The translations under genes and the position numbers were made by a program. Shown here in pieces: positions 41,601 to 52,700 of a stretch of 64,000 nucleotides of DNA. Under the pieces are notes generated by a model that saw only the letters and a program-made list of their open reading frames with translations, did no database searches and was not told where the DNA came from. The stretch lies in the NCBI GenBank assembly GCA_019828595.1, contig JAHQRK010000018.1, positions 1,116,001 to 1,180,000 of the forward strand, written 5' to 3'. This DNA comes from Aphanomyces cochlioides. Taxonomy: Eukaryota > Oomycota > Saprolegniomycetes > Saprolegniales > Verrucalvaceae. Each line of letters begins with the position of its first letter. Within the stretch, counting starts at the first letter, position 1.

Positions 41601-42713
41601 GCACATTGGAGGTCCAGCCAGGCTACAACCCCGCGACATGGATGCTCGAAAACATTGGCGCTGGTGTTGAATCCAAGCAAACCCACGAGATGGACTACGT
41701 CCAAGTGTTCAAGGACAGCCCAGAGTACCGCCACTTGCAAGACGCGTTGGCAATCCACACGCAACCTCGTGACGGTGTGTCGGAGTTGAGTTACTCGGCG
41801 AAACGCGCCGCGTCGAATGGTGTCCAGTGCAAGTATGTGCTTCAACGAATCTTCGCCATGTACTGGCGCACGCCGTCGTACAACTACACTCACATCATGC
41901 TCGCGATCTTCTTGGCTGTGCTCTTTGGATTGTGCTATCGCTCAGTCGACTACACGACATACTCTGGCGTTACGGGTGGCGTTGGCTTGATTTTCCTTAC
42001 CGTGTTGTTCCTTGGCGTCATTGCGTTCAACAGAGTCATGCCATTGGCTTCTGAAGAGCGTGCGTCGTTCTACCGAGAGCGCGCCTCGCAGACTTACAAT
42101 GCATTGTGGTACTGGCTTGGCCTTGCGCTTGCGGAAATCCCCTACGTGCTCGTCTCCACATTCCTCTTCACTGTGATTTTCTATCCTTTTGTCGGGTTCT
42201 CGGGCAATGTCGCGGATGTGATCATCTTCGGTTTGGTCTTGAGCTTGTACGTCTTGATGAACGTCTACTTTGGCATGACCATGGTGTTTGTCACACCTCG
42301 TATCGATGTCGCTGCATCTGTTGGAATGCTTATCAACTCGATTTTCTTTTTGTTCATGGGCTTCATTCAACCCGCCCACGTCGGCGATTCCAAGCGGTTA
42401 CCGATGGCTCACAACAATCACGCCGCCCAAGTACAGCTTGTCTGTCTTGGTCGCTCGAGTCTTTGCCAAGTGCGAAGACGGAAACGGCATGGACTGTGCT
42501 ACGATGAAGAACGTACCACCAGTCATCCTCTCACAACTGGGCAAGTCCACCGTGACGGTCAAGGAGTTCACTGAGTTCATGTTTTCCATGAAGTACGACA
42601 ACAATGCGAAGTACAATGTGGTCGTTGTGGGCCTCACGATTGTCTTCCTCCTCTTGATGCTGCTCTCGTTGCACTACGTGAACCACCAAAGGAGATGTTT
42701 AATAGATAGCTAA
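38648..42713 (+). pseudogene. PDR-type (ABCG) ABC transporter, disrupted
   Basis: A full-length pleiotropic-drug-resistance transporter of about 1,353 codons: NBD1 (Walker A GQPSSGKSS, signature VSGGESKRVTIGE, MDEISTGLD), six membrane helices, NBD2 (Walker A GSSGAGKTT), six membrane helices, end LLSLHYVNHQRR. Three defects are visible. An in-frame TGA at 39737-39739 falls between NBD1 and the first membrane domain (VP-stop-YPAEYAALF); the nearby GT-AG pair would shift the frame. A tandem TTCA duplication at 42362-42369 shifts the frame at the MGFNPP motif, after which the correct frame continues to 42713. In NBD2 the Walker B Glu is Gln (LFLDQPTSGLD) and the signature is degenerate (SSVEQMKRLTIG). 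Family members export drugs or lipids at the plasma membrane. Probably a recently inactivated copy. Confidence 0.88.
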
Positions 42714-42742
42714 ATAAAATTTCACAGATCTCAAATGTCATC

Positions 42743-42888
42743 TGACGTGGCAACACAACGATCAGATTGTTTATTAGTGCATCATCAGACAAGTGGAATC
42801 TTCAATGACGTGGCGCTACGACGCCAAGTATCATCTGAAATTGGAATGTATATATTTTCACACGTCTAACTTGTCCAGTGACGTGGCA
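42743..42888. promoter_or_regulatory. Three TGACGTGGC motifs
   Basis: TGACGTGGC(A) at 42743-42752, 42806-42814 and 42879-42888, at intervals of 63 and 73 bp. This resembles a bZIP (CRE/G-box) site. It lies between the transporter relic and a small predicted gene. Confidence 0.4.
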
Positions 42889-42915
42889 TCACCATATTTC
42901 AGAAAGAGGACGTTC

Positions 42916-43500
42916 ATGGGAAAGAATCCAATGCATCTCACACAACGTGGTGACCAAGAAATCTTGGTACTTCGATGTCTTTCTGGCAGCACGTGTCCAC
43001 AGCTGTGGGTTGTTCCTGCATATCTCGAGTTGCATGAGAGCTCACAGTCGTGTACCTATTGCTCCTACGATGCACTTCGAATTTACCCTCTGGGGACCTT
43101 GTCCTGTACCATCATCAACATGGTGCCTGAGCTTTCACTTGCAATTTGGTCTATCAACTCGAAAGAAATACATTACCGCCTCGACCTCTATCACTGTGAG
43201 CAGGAGGGCGAGCATCAACAATTGAATCGTGATTTTGACGCACTGAGTGGGTTGGCATGTCGACTCTACCGGGTAGCTGAGGGAAACTGAGCGATCCATG
43301 AAGATTTCGCACTATCATGATAACTTCAGGGCCTGGTACGATATTTGAAAGACTCCTCTCAACATCCCCAGAGCTTGATAGGAACTTCCAAGCAATGTAT
43401 TCCGTTCGAAACCACAGCTTTGTCTGGAATCGTGTTGTGTTCCTGCACCAGAGGCAGCTTGTGGACGATCCGACTGTCACGAATGACTCACAGCGTATGA
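42916..43500 (+). CDS. Hypothetical protein, two exons (uncertain)
   Basis: Exons 42916-43272 and 43330-43500 (57-bp intron) in phase, 175 residues (MGKNPMHLTQRGDQEILVLR...; exon 2 GLVRYLKDSSQHPQSLIGTS). An in-frame ATG at 42802 could extend the start. Cys-rich for a cytosolic protein. No family recognised. Confidence 0.4.
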
Positions 43501-43592
43501 AATGACATTTTGACTTCATGTATTAATACCCTGTAAAAGTTAATGCTATATAGAATATTATTTGTGAAAGGCAATTTAATTTTTATAAATAA

Positions 43593-43865
43593 GGGTGCGT
43601 CTGGCAAAATTTCAAAAACAATATGCCATTTTCACCTAAATTGGGATCAACGATTTATGGCATATTCAAAATGGAGGTAAAACCTCCATCTCGTAAAATG
43701 GCATTTTGGGAGCCTCCAGTGAGTATATCCCAACCAAAAATATTGGATTTGGTACAAAACTCTCTGAGATAAACAAGTTCATATTTTGACCTAAATATTG
43801 AATTTGGCCTCAAAATGGCATTTTGGACCTTTTTATTGTAATATTTTCGGTTGCCAGACGGGCCC
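43593..43865. mobile_element. MITE, 273 bp, PIF/Harbinger-like
   Basis: Terminal inverted repeats GGGTGCGTCTGGCAA and (inverted) GGGCCCGTCTGGCAA match at 13 of 15 positions. Both ends abut TAA (43590-43592 and 43866-43868), a 3-bp target duplication of the TWA type used by PIF/Harbinger elements, whose ends commonly begin GGG or GGC. The interior is AT-rich, with AAAATGGCATTTTGG occurring twice (near 43697 and 43813). No reading frame. Confidence 0.75.
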
Positions 43866-44018
43866 TAAAGCAATAAATATCAAATTCTGCGTAGTATATT
43901 ATAAATTCCTATGACAATTAATAATTGTTGGAAAGTTATCAGGAGATGTAGTGTATGTCTATTTCGAAGCATTCAGTTCGTTAACGTTCGAGAGCAACAA
44001 TCAGACAGGGCAGGAACG

Positions 44019-45393
44019 ATGGAGGTACACATGACCTGGGAAGATGAAGCCTGGCTAGATTTCTTACCTCCAGTGGATGAAACTCTGCTTGGTTCAGCGG
44101 GAGGACCCGGATATGGTCTTACACAGTCCATCCAGTCGCAGTCCAAGGCGCTTGTTGCTCCCCAAAAAGGCCCGAAGCGCGTCAACATGCTCAAGGTCGA
44201 ATTGTTGTCACTGCAGCAGGAAAAACAGCTCTTGGAGAGGCAACTAGCAGTCCTAGAATCCAAACGAAGCGTTAAACGTCGTCTCCTTACTGAGGATGAG
44301 AAGAAGTGGCAGCAAATTGCGCAAAAACAGCTCGAATTGAAACTTCGTGCTGAACGAGAACACAAACAACTCCGTGAGATCTTGGCAGAACAAGTTGCTC
44401 TTAAACGTGAGATGGAATCCATCGTGCTTAAGAAACCCCAACTGATGGTACTTTTTTCCCAGTACGTGCTCTCTAACTCGATAAAGATGATGAAGGTTGA
44501 GGACGAGCGATGGAGGCTGCTCAAACTCAGTGTTGATCCCACGAGACGAACGACGGAAATACAGTCGATTGCCAATCGCCAACTGGACAATATCGACAAC
44601 GATATGCTCTCCCTGAATATGATGGACTCGACGAATGACATCAAAATGTATCGCCACGACTCGATATCGAGGTTTTCCGAGGGGATCCACAGCATGAAGT
44701 TGCAAGCATCATCTTTCGCTCAAGTTGAAGCAGCATTATGGACGTCTGTGTTGCAGATGCACGCTACCTATGATCTCCATTATCACATCCACGTACTCCA
44801 TGTTGAGAAGACGTCGCTAAATACTTTCACGTAGAGATACTCGATTGACGACGACACTTTCTACGTGCGCAAGTCGTACACAAACCCCAAGAAGAAAAGC
44901 AAAGTCCAATCAAGAATGGTTTTAAAGAGACAGCGCGTTGGGTCACATACCTTGCGCATCGTGTTTCGATCAATCTTGGACGATGACGAAGATCCATTCG
45001 AACCTGGTTCCATTCCCCTCGACGCCTATGGATGGTAAATTCAAATTGGTACCGTTTGTTGTACTCATTGACCACAGGATCCATGTTGAGGAGAACAAGG
45101 ACAAGTCTTTCATGTACAAGTGCTTCATGCGTGGCAACGTTGACGTGCTCGGCTCGGACGATTTGGAACACATTGCCGATGAGCTATGCCGATTCGATAT
45201 TCAGAAAGGAATGAGAGCCAAGATGGCTGCTAACTCGTCGCAAGCAACCTTTGAAGCAGCATTCGAAACCTTTCAATCGCAAATGCTCGATCAATTGGCA
45301 AAAGACGGCTGCACTGTGTGCCCGTCGGTCACAACAATCGACGAAGATACAAAGGAAGGCCTCTTGCAAAACCGAGAAGACCCACAAGCGTGA
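44019..45393 (+). CDS. Coiled-coil / START-like protein of oomycete type
   Basis: Three exons: 44019-44792, 44835-45034, 45078-45393 (introns 42 and 43 bp), 429 residues. After MEVHMTWEDEAWLDFLPP comes a coiled coil or basic-zipper-like segment (about 55-135: KVELLSLQQEKQLLERQLAV) with KRR residues. A START-like C-terminal half follows (TFYVRKSYTNPKKKSKVQSR, RIVFRSILDDDEDPFEPGSI). Oomycetes carry large families with this bZIP-like plus START-like layout and mostly unknown function; I recognise the layout, not a named member. The ATG at 44019 is the first good in-frame one; the upstream open frame lacks similarity. Confidence 0.75.
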
Positions 45394-45419
45394 ACTAGAT
45401 GTAACATAAGATGGACTCT

Positions 45420-45686
45420 TTACCTATTGCAGGTCGTGCTCCGAACTGCTGCCACCGTAGGGCGTGACATCGAATGTGGGATGTCTTGATTCATCAAGGC
45501 ATCTTTCACCTCACGGAGGATATCAAAGCCTCTTTTTTTTGCTGTTGAGTTGGTCAACGTCGTGTCGCTTCTAGCTTTATTTAGTCTTCCGACGTCCACC
45601 TGGGACGCGTCAGTTGTGATCAAAAATGCTCCAAGCACAACAAGGACGTGGGAAAGATATCTATATGTTGAATGCGACCGTGCTCT
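45420..45686 (-). pseudogene. Possible relic of a secreted protein, no start codon
   Basis: An open frame reads YRYLSHVLVVLGAFLITTDA, which resembles an oomycete signal peptide with a TDA cleavage region, followed by about 55 residues (QVDVGRLNKARSDTTLTNST...). It has no ATG; an in-frame TAG lies upstream. It may be a decayed secreted-protein gene or chance. Confidence 0.25.
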
Positions 45687-45752
45687 CTATGTATCGTGGG
45701 TATTGATTCCATAATATGGAATCAGGTCGGTCGATTTCGACTGATCGATTCA

Positions 45753-47676
45753 CAGTCCACGAGACCATCGAGAGGTCTTTTCAAAAACATATAAATTTTC
45801 ATAGGCATTTTCTATAATACCTCAAAGAAGAACCTGTTGACAATGAATCCAACATCTATATCATTATTCACAAATATAATTTGATGAAGGTTATATATTG
45901 ACAGCATCCGAAAGAATTCCTTCGTCCTCATCGCTTTCATCCTCATTACTGTACTCATCTTCATCAATCAATGGCGCTTCATTTGCAACTTCGTCTGAAG
46001 CTTCTAATTTGACAATGTACTCCTTCAAGTCAAGCACCCTTTTCTTGGTATGATTGATGCATCGATGAATCAAATCACCTCTTAGATCGCCGAAAGCAAC
46101 CTCCAGGCGGGATCGAACGTCGTCCATTGTTGTCTCCGTCGTGTATTGGCGACCGACAACACCCTTCACGTAAGCCCACACGTACTCAATTGGTTGAAGA
46201 TCTGAGTGATAGGGTGGCGTATACACAACTTCAAATCCGCGAGACCGCGCCATCGACACAACCTCAGGCTCGACATTCTCCTTGATGCACGACTGGACCT
46301 TGGACCATATGACTGACCGGTATTCATCAGGGGTAGCATCAATAAGACGTTGACAAGCATCCAGGAGGTCTTGCTTCTTCCACGTGCCCTTTGGGGTTGC
46401 CTGCGGCAGTCCCTTGTGGTAGGCTGCATTGTCCATGACAATTAGGGCTCCAGTCTTGCCAAGTACATCCAAATCATCCATCAGATCGCTCAACCACTTG
46501 ACGAAATAGGCATGATTAAACATGCCATGGTAGTCCTTGGTCTGACGTCTGCCGCCGCGGAAGATTCTTGGAGTCATCAGTCTTGAATCTTCTTCGCCAC
46601 CGTCAAGAATGCCTGCGATAAAACACAGTCTTTGACCTTTGTGCTTGATCTTGGGTGGTTTATCGAGCTTATCGTAAGGATAGAATATGCTATCGTTGAG
46701 CCTTGCATAATTGTGATGAATATAGGACTCATCAAGGTAGACGACAGGACGATGAGGTGTTAACTCAAACGCTCCAGACTATATTTGATGTATTTATCTC
46801 TAGCAACAATGACCTCGTTAGAAAGACAGTACGAAGTATTACCTTTCTTATATCCACGTTGAAAGCCGCGGTTCGAGAGATAGTCTTGAACCGAGCGTAA
46901 ACATGCTGCTCTATCTTTGTCATCGCTTTCGTTGCATTTCACATGTCCATGTTTTGCTAATAACATCATGACATCCTTGGCCACGACTCTTGTTCGTGTG
47001 AGGCGTTGTTCCCGCACAAAATCTACAACAAGACGGAGGACTTCTTTTGCTCTTGGAACTCGCGACGAATGATTCGAAGTGTTAGCTGGTACCTCCTTAA
47101 CAACGACAGACTTTGAATCTCTGTATTGCTGCCAAACCTCACGTACAACGTTCTTGCTACGACCGAGTATTGTAGCTATGTACTCAGTGGCTGAATCAAG
47201 GTTTTGATGTCTGAAATGCGCGTGAAGACGCAAAATATCGAGGCGTTCTTCCTTCGTCAACGCTCGAAGGCGTTGATTCTTCACATAGGACACAATTTGA
47301 TCGTATAAGTCGTCAGTGATGCTTGCTTCACGTGGCATTGCGTATCGAGAATGAAAATGGATGGTGAATGGGCACGTGTATGTAATTCTTTATCCGGAAA
47401 ATATTGAGAGATGAGAGGTTTCTTCCAATCAAGACAATAAAAACTCTGTAAAATTAGTATTATTATATTTAAAAGGTTATAAAGTTATTAGAGAAAATTT
47501 CAGCAATATCTGTCAAGTTTTTCTAACAAATATCGGCGTATATTTAATTTCAGGTGCTCTAAATAATTTAGTTAGGTTCAGCATAAAAAAATCTATGGGT
47601 GGACAAAATTTGGCTGTTCAATATATTCCAGGTCAGAATATTTGATGATAAGACCTCTCGATGGTCTCGTGGACTG
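45753..47676. mobile_element. DNA transposon with DDE transposase, 1,924 bp
   Basis: Perfect 27-bp terminal inverted repeats at 45753-45779 and 47650-47676 (CAGTCCACGAGACCATCGAG...). Both are flanked by TCA (45750-45752, 47677-47679), a possible target duplication. Just outside, GATCGATTCA (45743-45752) and its inverse (47681-47690) extend the symmetry with a 4-bp interruption on the right, so the true ends may lie further out. The CAGT ends and DDE_3-type transposase suggest the Tc1/mariner-IS630 superfamily. The right end lies 136 bp before the NPRL3 start codon. Confidence 0.82.
45891..47338 (-). pseudogene. Tc1/mariner-like (DDE_3) transposase, one frameshift
   Basis: ATG at 47338; residues 1-192 are an N-terminal helix-turn-helix DNA-binding region (MPREASITDDLYDQIVSYVK; TEYIATILGRSKNVVREVWQ). 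A stop at 46760-46762 ends this frame. The protein continues in another frame with VVYLDESYIHHNY, IVMDNAAYHK and PPYHSDLQPIEYVWAYVKG, supplying the D, D and E of the catalytic triad, and an acidic C-terminus. One missing base near 46762-46765 (AG-TTAACA) explains the break; no intron does. The spacing between the second D and E is far longer than in classic mariner (about 80 residues). A TTATCCGGAAAA motif lies 52 bp upstream of the ATG. Confidence 0.85.
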
Positions 47677-47812
47677 TCAATGAATCGATCGGGGAAATTT
47701 CAAGTAGAACGCACAATAAATCCTGTGGATATTCGAAGTATCATTAAGTAAAAAAGTATCAATTTTTGAATTAATTCGTATTTTTGTGCTTTCGACCATT
47801 TTGGAGAAGCTG

Positions 47813-49388
47813 ATGAGATCTCTGACTTTGGGCTGCTGCACGGGAATTGCGCTCGTGGTGGACGACATTCACAAAGGATGCAACCTGGCGTTCCGGTATC
47901 CAGCACCGCAGAGTGATAACCACATCTCAGCCTTCCACCGACTCAGCTCTGCGCTCATTGCCAAGCTCTTTCGACCGAAGAATGTCCTGTGCAATCAAAC
48001 GTTCCAACTCGTCATCGACGATCTTCGTTTTATCAGCCATCCCGTGACGATCAACCTTCCCACGTCCAGTAATCCGCCATCGTCCAACAGTCAATCCTCT
48101 ACTGTCTCGGGGCGACGGGATACTTCCATGTTCAATGTGATTTTTGCACTTGACGACACCAAGCTCGATGAAATCCTGCCGTCCGCTTCTTCTCGAGAAG
48201 GACATCTCCGCACCAAGAAGGTTGACGCGTTTGCCCAAGTTGCATCGCAATTGGCACATGCACTGCTTCACGAGGAGACTCGTGTGGGCTTTGTCACTTC
48301 GGAAGTGCGCGAATTATTGCATCTCCGAGATGAAATTGCACAAAATGAACGACAACTCGCTCAATCAATGGATGGAAACGGCGGTGGTGGTGGCGGTACT
48401 GCTGACACAGATACGCAAGAAATCGACGTCGATCCGCAAACTCTTATTGACGTAGCACTAGGCAAAAGTGTCCTCGCCAACGACCTCAAAGCTGTCTACC
48501 ATGGACTTGAAGAAGACGGGTCCGTCCATGTAGTCATCAATCGATGGGTCCAGCTCTCCTTGACGCTCTTCGATACGACCATGTTCTCATTGAACGCCAT
48601 GCGACCATATCACACGCTTCTTCTCCTCCATGAAAACGACAAAATTTTGGACGCGTTGCCTGCCGATTCGTCGCCACAACTTCGCGTTCTCATTGAAGCA
48701 CACAACCCACTCCGGGATTTCCAAGAGCTCATGCTAGAGACTGGCATTCCTCTCAAGCAGCTCTTCCGGCTTGCCGCCCATTTGGTCTATTGGGGTGTTG
48801 CGAGGGTTATTGACGCTGTGACGATGCACAACATCTACCAAGTCCAACCTACTGCCAATATCCACAGTCAATCGGCGCTCGCATTGGAATTCCGCCGGCG
48901 GTTCACGTCCTTCGAACTCGCCGAAGTGCTCGCGACATTTACAGGCAAGAACCGACTCTCAGTCTACATGAACACATTGACGCAGCATCGCAAGCTCGAG
49001 TACATTCACATGCTGGTACGTATTTTTTCGTGGTAGTATCGACTCACGTGGAATCATGGTGTAGATTTGGCTTTTGCAGCATGAGTTCATTGCCCAGTTG
49101 CATCGATATGTCTATCTTGTGATTCCCCAAGACGCTCCACCTTATTCTCCCGCAGTGGCATCGTCGCCATCTGACTCTCCAGCTGTTGAAAACGACTACG
49201 TTGCGCAACTTGCTCGGAAAACCAACACGCCAAATCCAGTCCTCGACTTGTTTCGACGACTCGAACCTTATTTCCACGGCCAGTATCATCTTGTCGAGAT
49301 CATGTGGCGAGAAAATGTCACTCGAGTCGAACTACGCACAGTCCTGAGCACTTATAAGCACATTCTCGTCCTCGCCGATCATGAATAG
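47813..49388 (+). CDS. NPRL3, GATOR1 complex subunit
   Basis: Two exons, 47813-49015 and 49065-49388 (49-bp intron), 508 residues. NPRL3 features: a longin-like start (GCCTGIALVVDDIHKGCNLA, FRYP), FNVIFALD, LMLETGIPLKQLFRLAAHLV, YWGVARVID, and the winged-helix end IWLLQHEFIAQLHRYVYLV with GQYHLVEIMWRENVTR. With NPRL2 and DEPDC5 it forms GATOR1, the Rag-GAP that restrains TORC1 when amino acids are scarce. ATG at 47813 chosen; upstream in-frame triplets are not ATG. A transposon ends 136 bp upstream. Confidence 0.92.
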
Positions 49389-49719
49389 AACCTGTTATCT
49401 CCTGGTCTTCCTCATCTGAAAGGGCACTTGACAAGCAGGAATGCAAATCGAGAAAATGAGCTGAACATTAATTTAGAAAATAATAAAAAATATATGTCTA
49501 AATTTCAAATTCAACATAATATTTGTATGTCTCCCATTAGTATTAAAGTATTTTATACTATTTTTAAAAACTGTTGAAATATATTTTAATCATATTTTAA
49601 ATATTAGTTTTAAATGCTTTTAAAACTATAATTTCGAAAAGAAGTGTTGAAACATCAATACAAATGCCAAGATATTCTGCAATGCAGGGATTTGAATTAT
49701 ATTGCCTTCCGTCATTACG
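49389..49719. other. AT-rich gap
   Basis: 331 bp, very AT-rich; no gene, CCAAT pair or TCCGGA motif seen. Presumably the RalGAP-beta promoter. Confidence 0.4.
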
Positions 49720-52700
49720 ATGTTTCTCTCATGGGTGTCCAAGTGCGAGCTTCTTCAAGCCCCACCCGAAGCACATGTCCTGAAAGGCTTCAATGAAGGC
49801 TGCCAGCGAGGGATATGCTCCATGGTCGTGGGCTTTCTCAGTGCTCCACCCCCAGAGACGCCACAAGGCGAAGGCACGCCGCCTCCGCCGCCGATGTCTG
49901 TCTTGACGACACCAACGCACGTGCGATGGTCGATGGAAGCAATCGGCCACAGTTTTGCTCTCGGAATAGAAGACAGTGACGTGATTCTTGGCGCGATCCG
50001 CGTCTACGAACAATGGCTTGGTGTCTCATCTACAGATGCCCGACTCAAATGCATGCAAGTCCAGGAACAGGAATTTATCCGCGACTTGCTCGGACACATG
50101 TCGCTCCTCTTTGAAGACAAGGAAGTCCATCGAAGCAAGCCCGAGCTGATTGCCAAGCACGCTCAACTCTGTCTTACGTACCTTCAATTACCCCATGGAG
50201 TTCTCTAACTTTTGAACTAGCGTCCTAGATCTCTACTCGCTTGTGGGCCGCAAGCGTGCGAGTCATTTGACACCAGCGACATGGGATCATTTCTTGCGTC
50301 TCCTCCTCGGTGTGACGGATTGCGTTCTCCATGGCTCCAAGCACACGCTCGCATCGTCGTTGTGTGCTCCTCTTATCCGCGTAATCCTCGAACAGTTCAT
50401 CATTTCTCTGCGCATCACCGGCGTCAAGGGTGAACTTTGGAACATGCTGCTCAAGTTTTGTCGTCGATGGCTCCACCGCAAGGCTGTCATCGAGCAATGG
50501 CATGCCGTCTCACTCGCCCTCACCAAGCATTTGCTCGTGCGGATAAACCCAACGGCGCAATCGTCCACAGCATCCACTACAATCTCGATTGCGTGGGCCG
50601 ACCGTCGCTCAACGTCGCTTGAATTAGATAGTCCGCTACTGGCATATGCTTGGTACCGCATCATGCGTGTCATCGGACATCCCAGTCTATTTGTCGATCC
50701 TGACGTCTACTTGGCAGCCATCGTACACTTCGATCACATGACGATTCCTCTCACGTTTGACACTTAGACCGGCGTGCGCCAGTTGGCTGAAGTGCTCAGC
50801 TATGCCAAGCCAGCAGCAACTTCGTCATCACCGACAACGCCAGTGCCGACAGAAGCGCAGCTCCCAGATGTCAACACAATCCTGCGCATCCTGGGCCCGT
50901 GGCTATTCGACGCGTCGCTTAATCGAACGCACCTCGAACGCTTTGCACTCTGTCGTGCCGAGGCCATTCGTTGCCTCGGTTGGCTCTTGTGCCATCACGG
51001 CGTCGGTCGAACCAAGCAGATCTCATGGCCATTTACAATTCGAGCGCTCATTGCGATTCAAAAAGCTCTTCTAGATGAAGACGAGGTTAGTCTGCAGCAA
51101 ATCGCCGTCACCAGACCTTTCTCACCATGTCTTAGGTCCTCGTCGCTGCTGCTGTCGTGAGCTGCTCGAGGATTTTTGGTACACATGGCACCCATACACT
51201 TCGCGGCGTTGGTGTCTTGGCCGGAAGCTTCCATCATGCGATCGACCATGTCCTCAGGTGTGTTGTAACTTGCGAGCGAGACATTGGATGACATCGTTAG
51301 ATTGAGTGTGGCTAAGCAACCCCAGCGCAAGGAAAGTCAAAGTGCAAACAACAATCCCAGCTCTCCACGCAGCAGCAAGCGTGGGTCGATGACGTCGCTG
51401 GATGATCCAGCATTGGCTGCGCTATCAATCGGCGGTGTGGCGGTCACAGCATTGCGACGAGCTTGCATTGAAGCATGCAGCTCGCTCTTGACGATTCATT
51501 CCCATTACCCAGTGAGCTAAAGACTTGCCGAGCTTAGTTCAACTTGCTTCGTTAGTTGTCCATCACCAAGCAGGTTGAGAAGCGTCTTGTACCGCCAGAA
51601 TTAGAGTCCACGCCTGGCTTGTACTCGACGCTGCCACGCTATCAGAGCTCGAACGTCGTCACGCTCATCATCAACTACTTGAAAACCGAGCAAGACCCAA
51701 CGAACCAACAGGCTTGAGATCGTTCTGGAAGCATGGAATGACTGCGTTGTAGATGGCGATGTGGCAATTGACGATCGCAGTGCAGAAGGAAGCTTTGTTT
51801 TGGTCCATGGGCCTAGCATCGACGCGCAATAGTCAAGTGCCGCAGACCATCACGACGATCTGCTCCTTCTTGACCAAAGTCCCAAGGTGCAGCTAGCTCA
51901 TACGGGTTTTCTTAAATATTCTTGTAGTCGATGGAAACCAGCCGTGCTGTTCACAGCATTGGAGTGCTTACGCTACTTGACGATTGTGAGCGAGCATTTG
52001 TACAAACACGTCTTTTCCTCGTGCGTCTTCTTGATCAGCTGCGTGTGTGAATTCATGGCGACGAATGCGCAAATCTTGCGGTCGACGCGATCACCGCCGG
52101 CGTATCTGGACCAGTTGATTGCATCGGCAACGTCTTGCTTGCTCGAATGGGTCGTCACAACGCCGCAGTTGCTCTCGAAGGCACAAATCATGGTCAAAGT
52201 CATTGCAACTACTGTGGATGCAGCGGATTTCCGCATGGAATTCATGCCAGTGACTCCGCATGTCGATGACGCGACGCGGCAGAGCGCCCAGCATCTCTTG
52301 GAATACCTCATTAAGCACCATGCTCAAGGCAGCAACTGCAACGAAGGCAAAATGGTACGTCGACTCCCCCAAGAAGAGTTTTATCGAGGGATCTTGTAGA
52401 CTTACGACCACGAAACCGTGCACTACACTTGGAATCGACAGACAATCTTGTCCATTCGTGAAGCAAACGACAACGTCCATGTCACCCTGCGCGACTCGTC
52501 TGGCTGCTATCAGTGGCAAGCTCATCCACAATACTTTCCGTCGAAATTATCCAACCATGGCACGACAACTCCTTTAAAAGTTACTGCTGAGAGTACGTCT
52601 CCAACCCACAACGCCAATGGCGCGCTCGTCAAGACGGACAGCGAAAAGACGGATCCACTCCTCCGATCCCTACGGAAGAATGCGTCGAATTTGACGCACT

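Noticed and set aside
40859..41893. 344-codon minus-strand frame opposite the ABC transporter
   Set aside because: Shadow of conserved NBD2 and membrane-domain coding sequence.
45705..45723. GATTCCAT/ATGGAATC inverted repeat next to the transposon
   Set aside because: Only 8-bp arms with a 3-nt loop; could be chance and does not fit the element's ends.
50762..50767. In-frame TAG in the RalGAP-beta gene
   Set aside because: Removed by the 45-bp intron 50723-50767.
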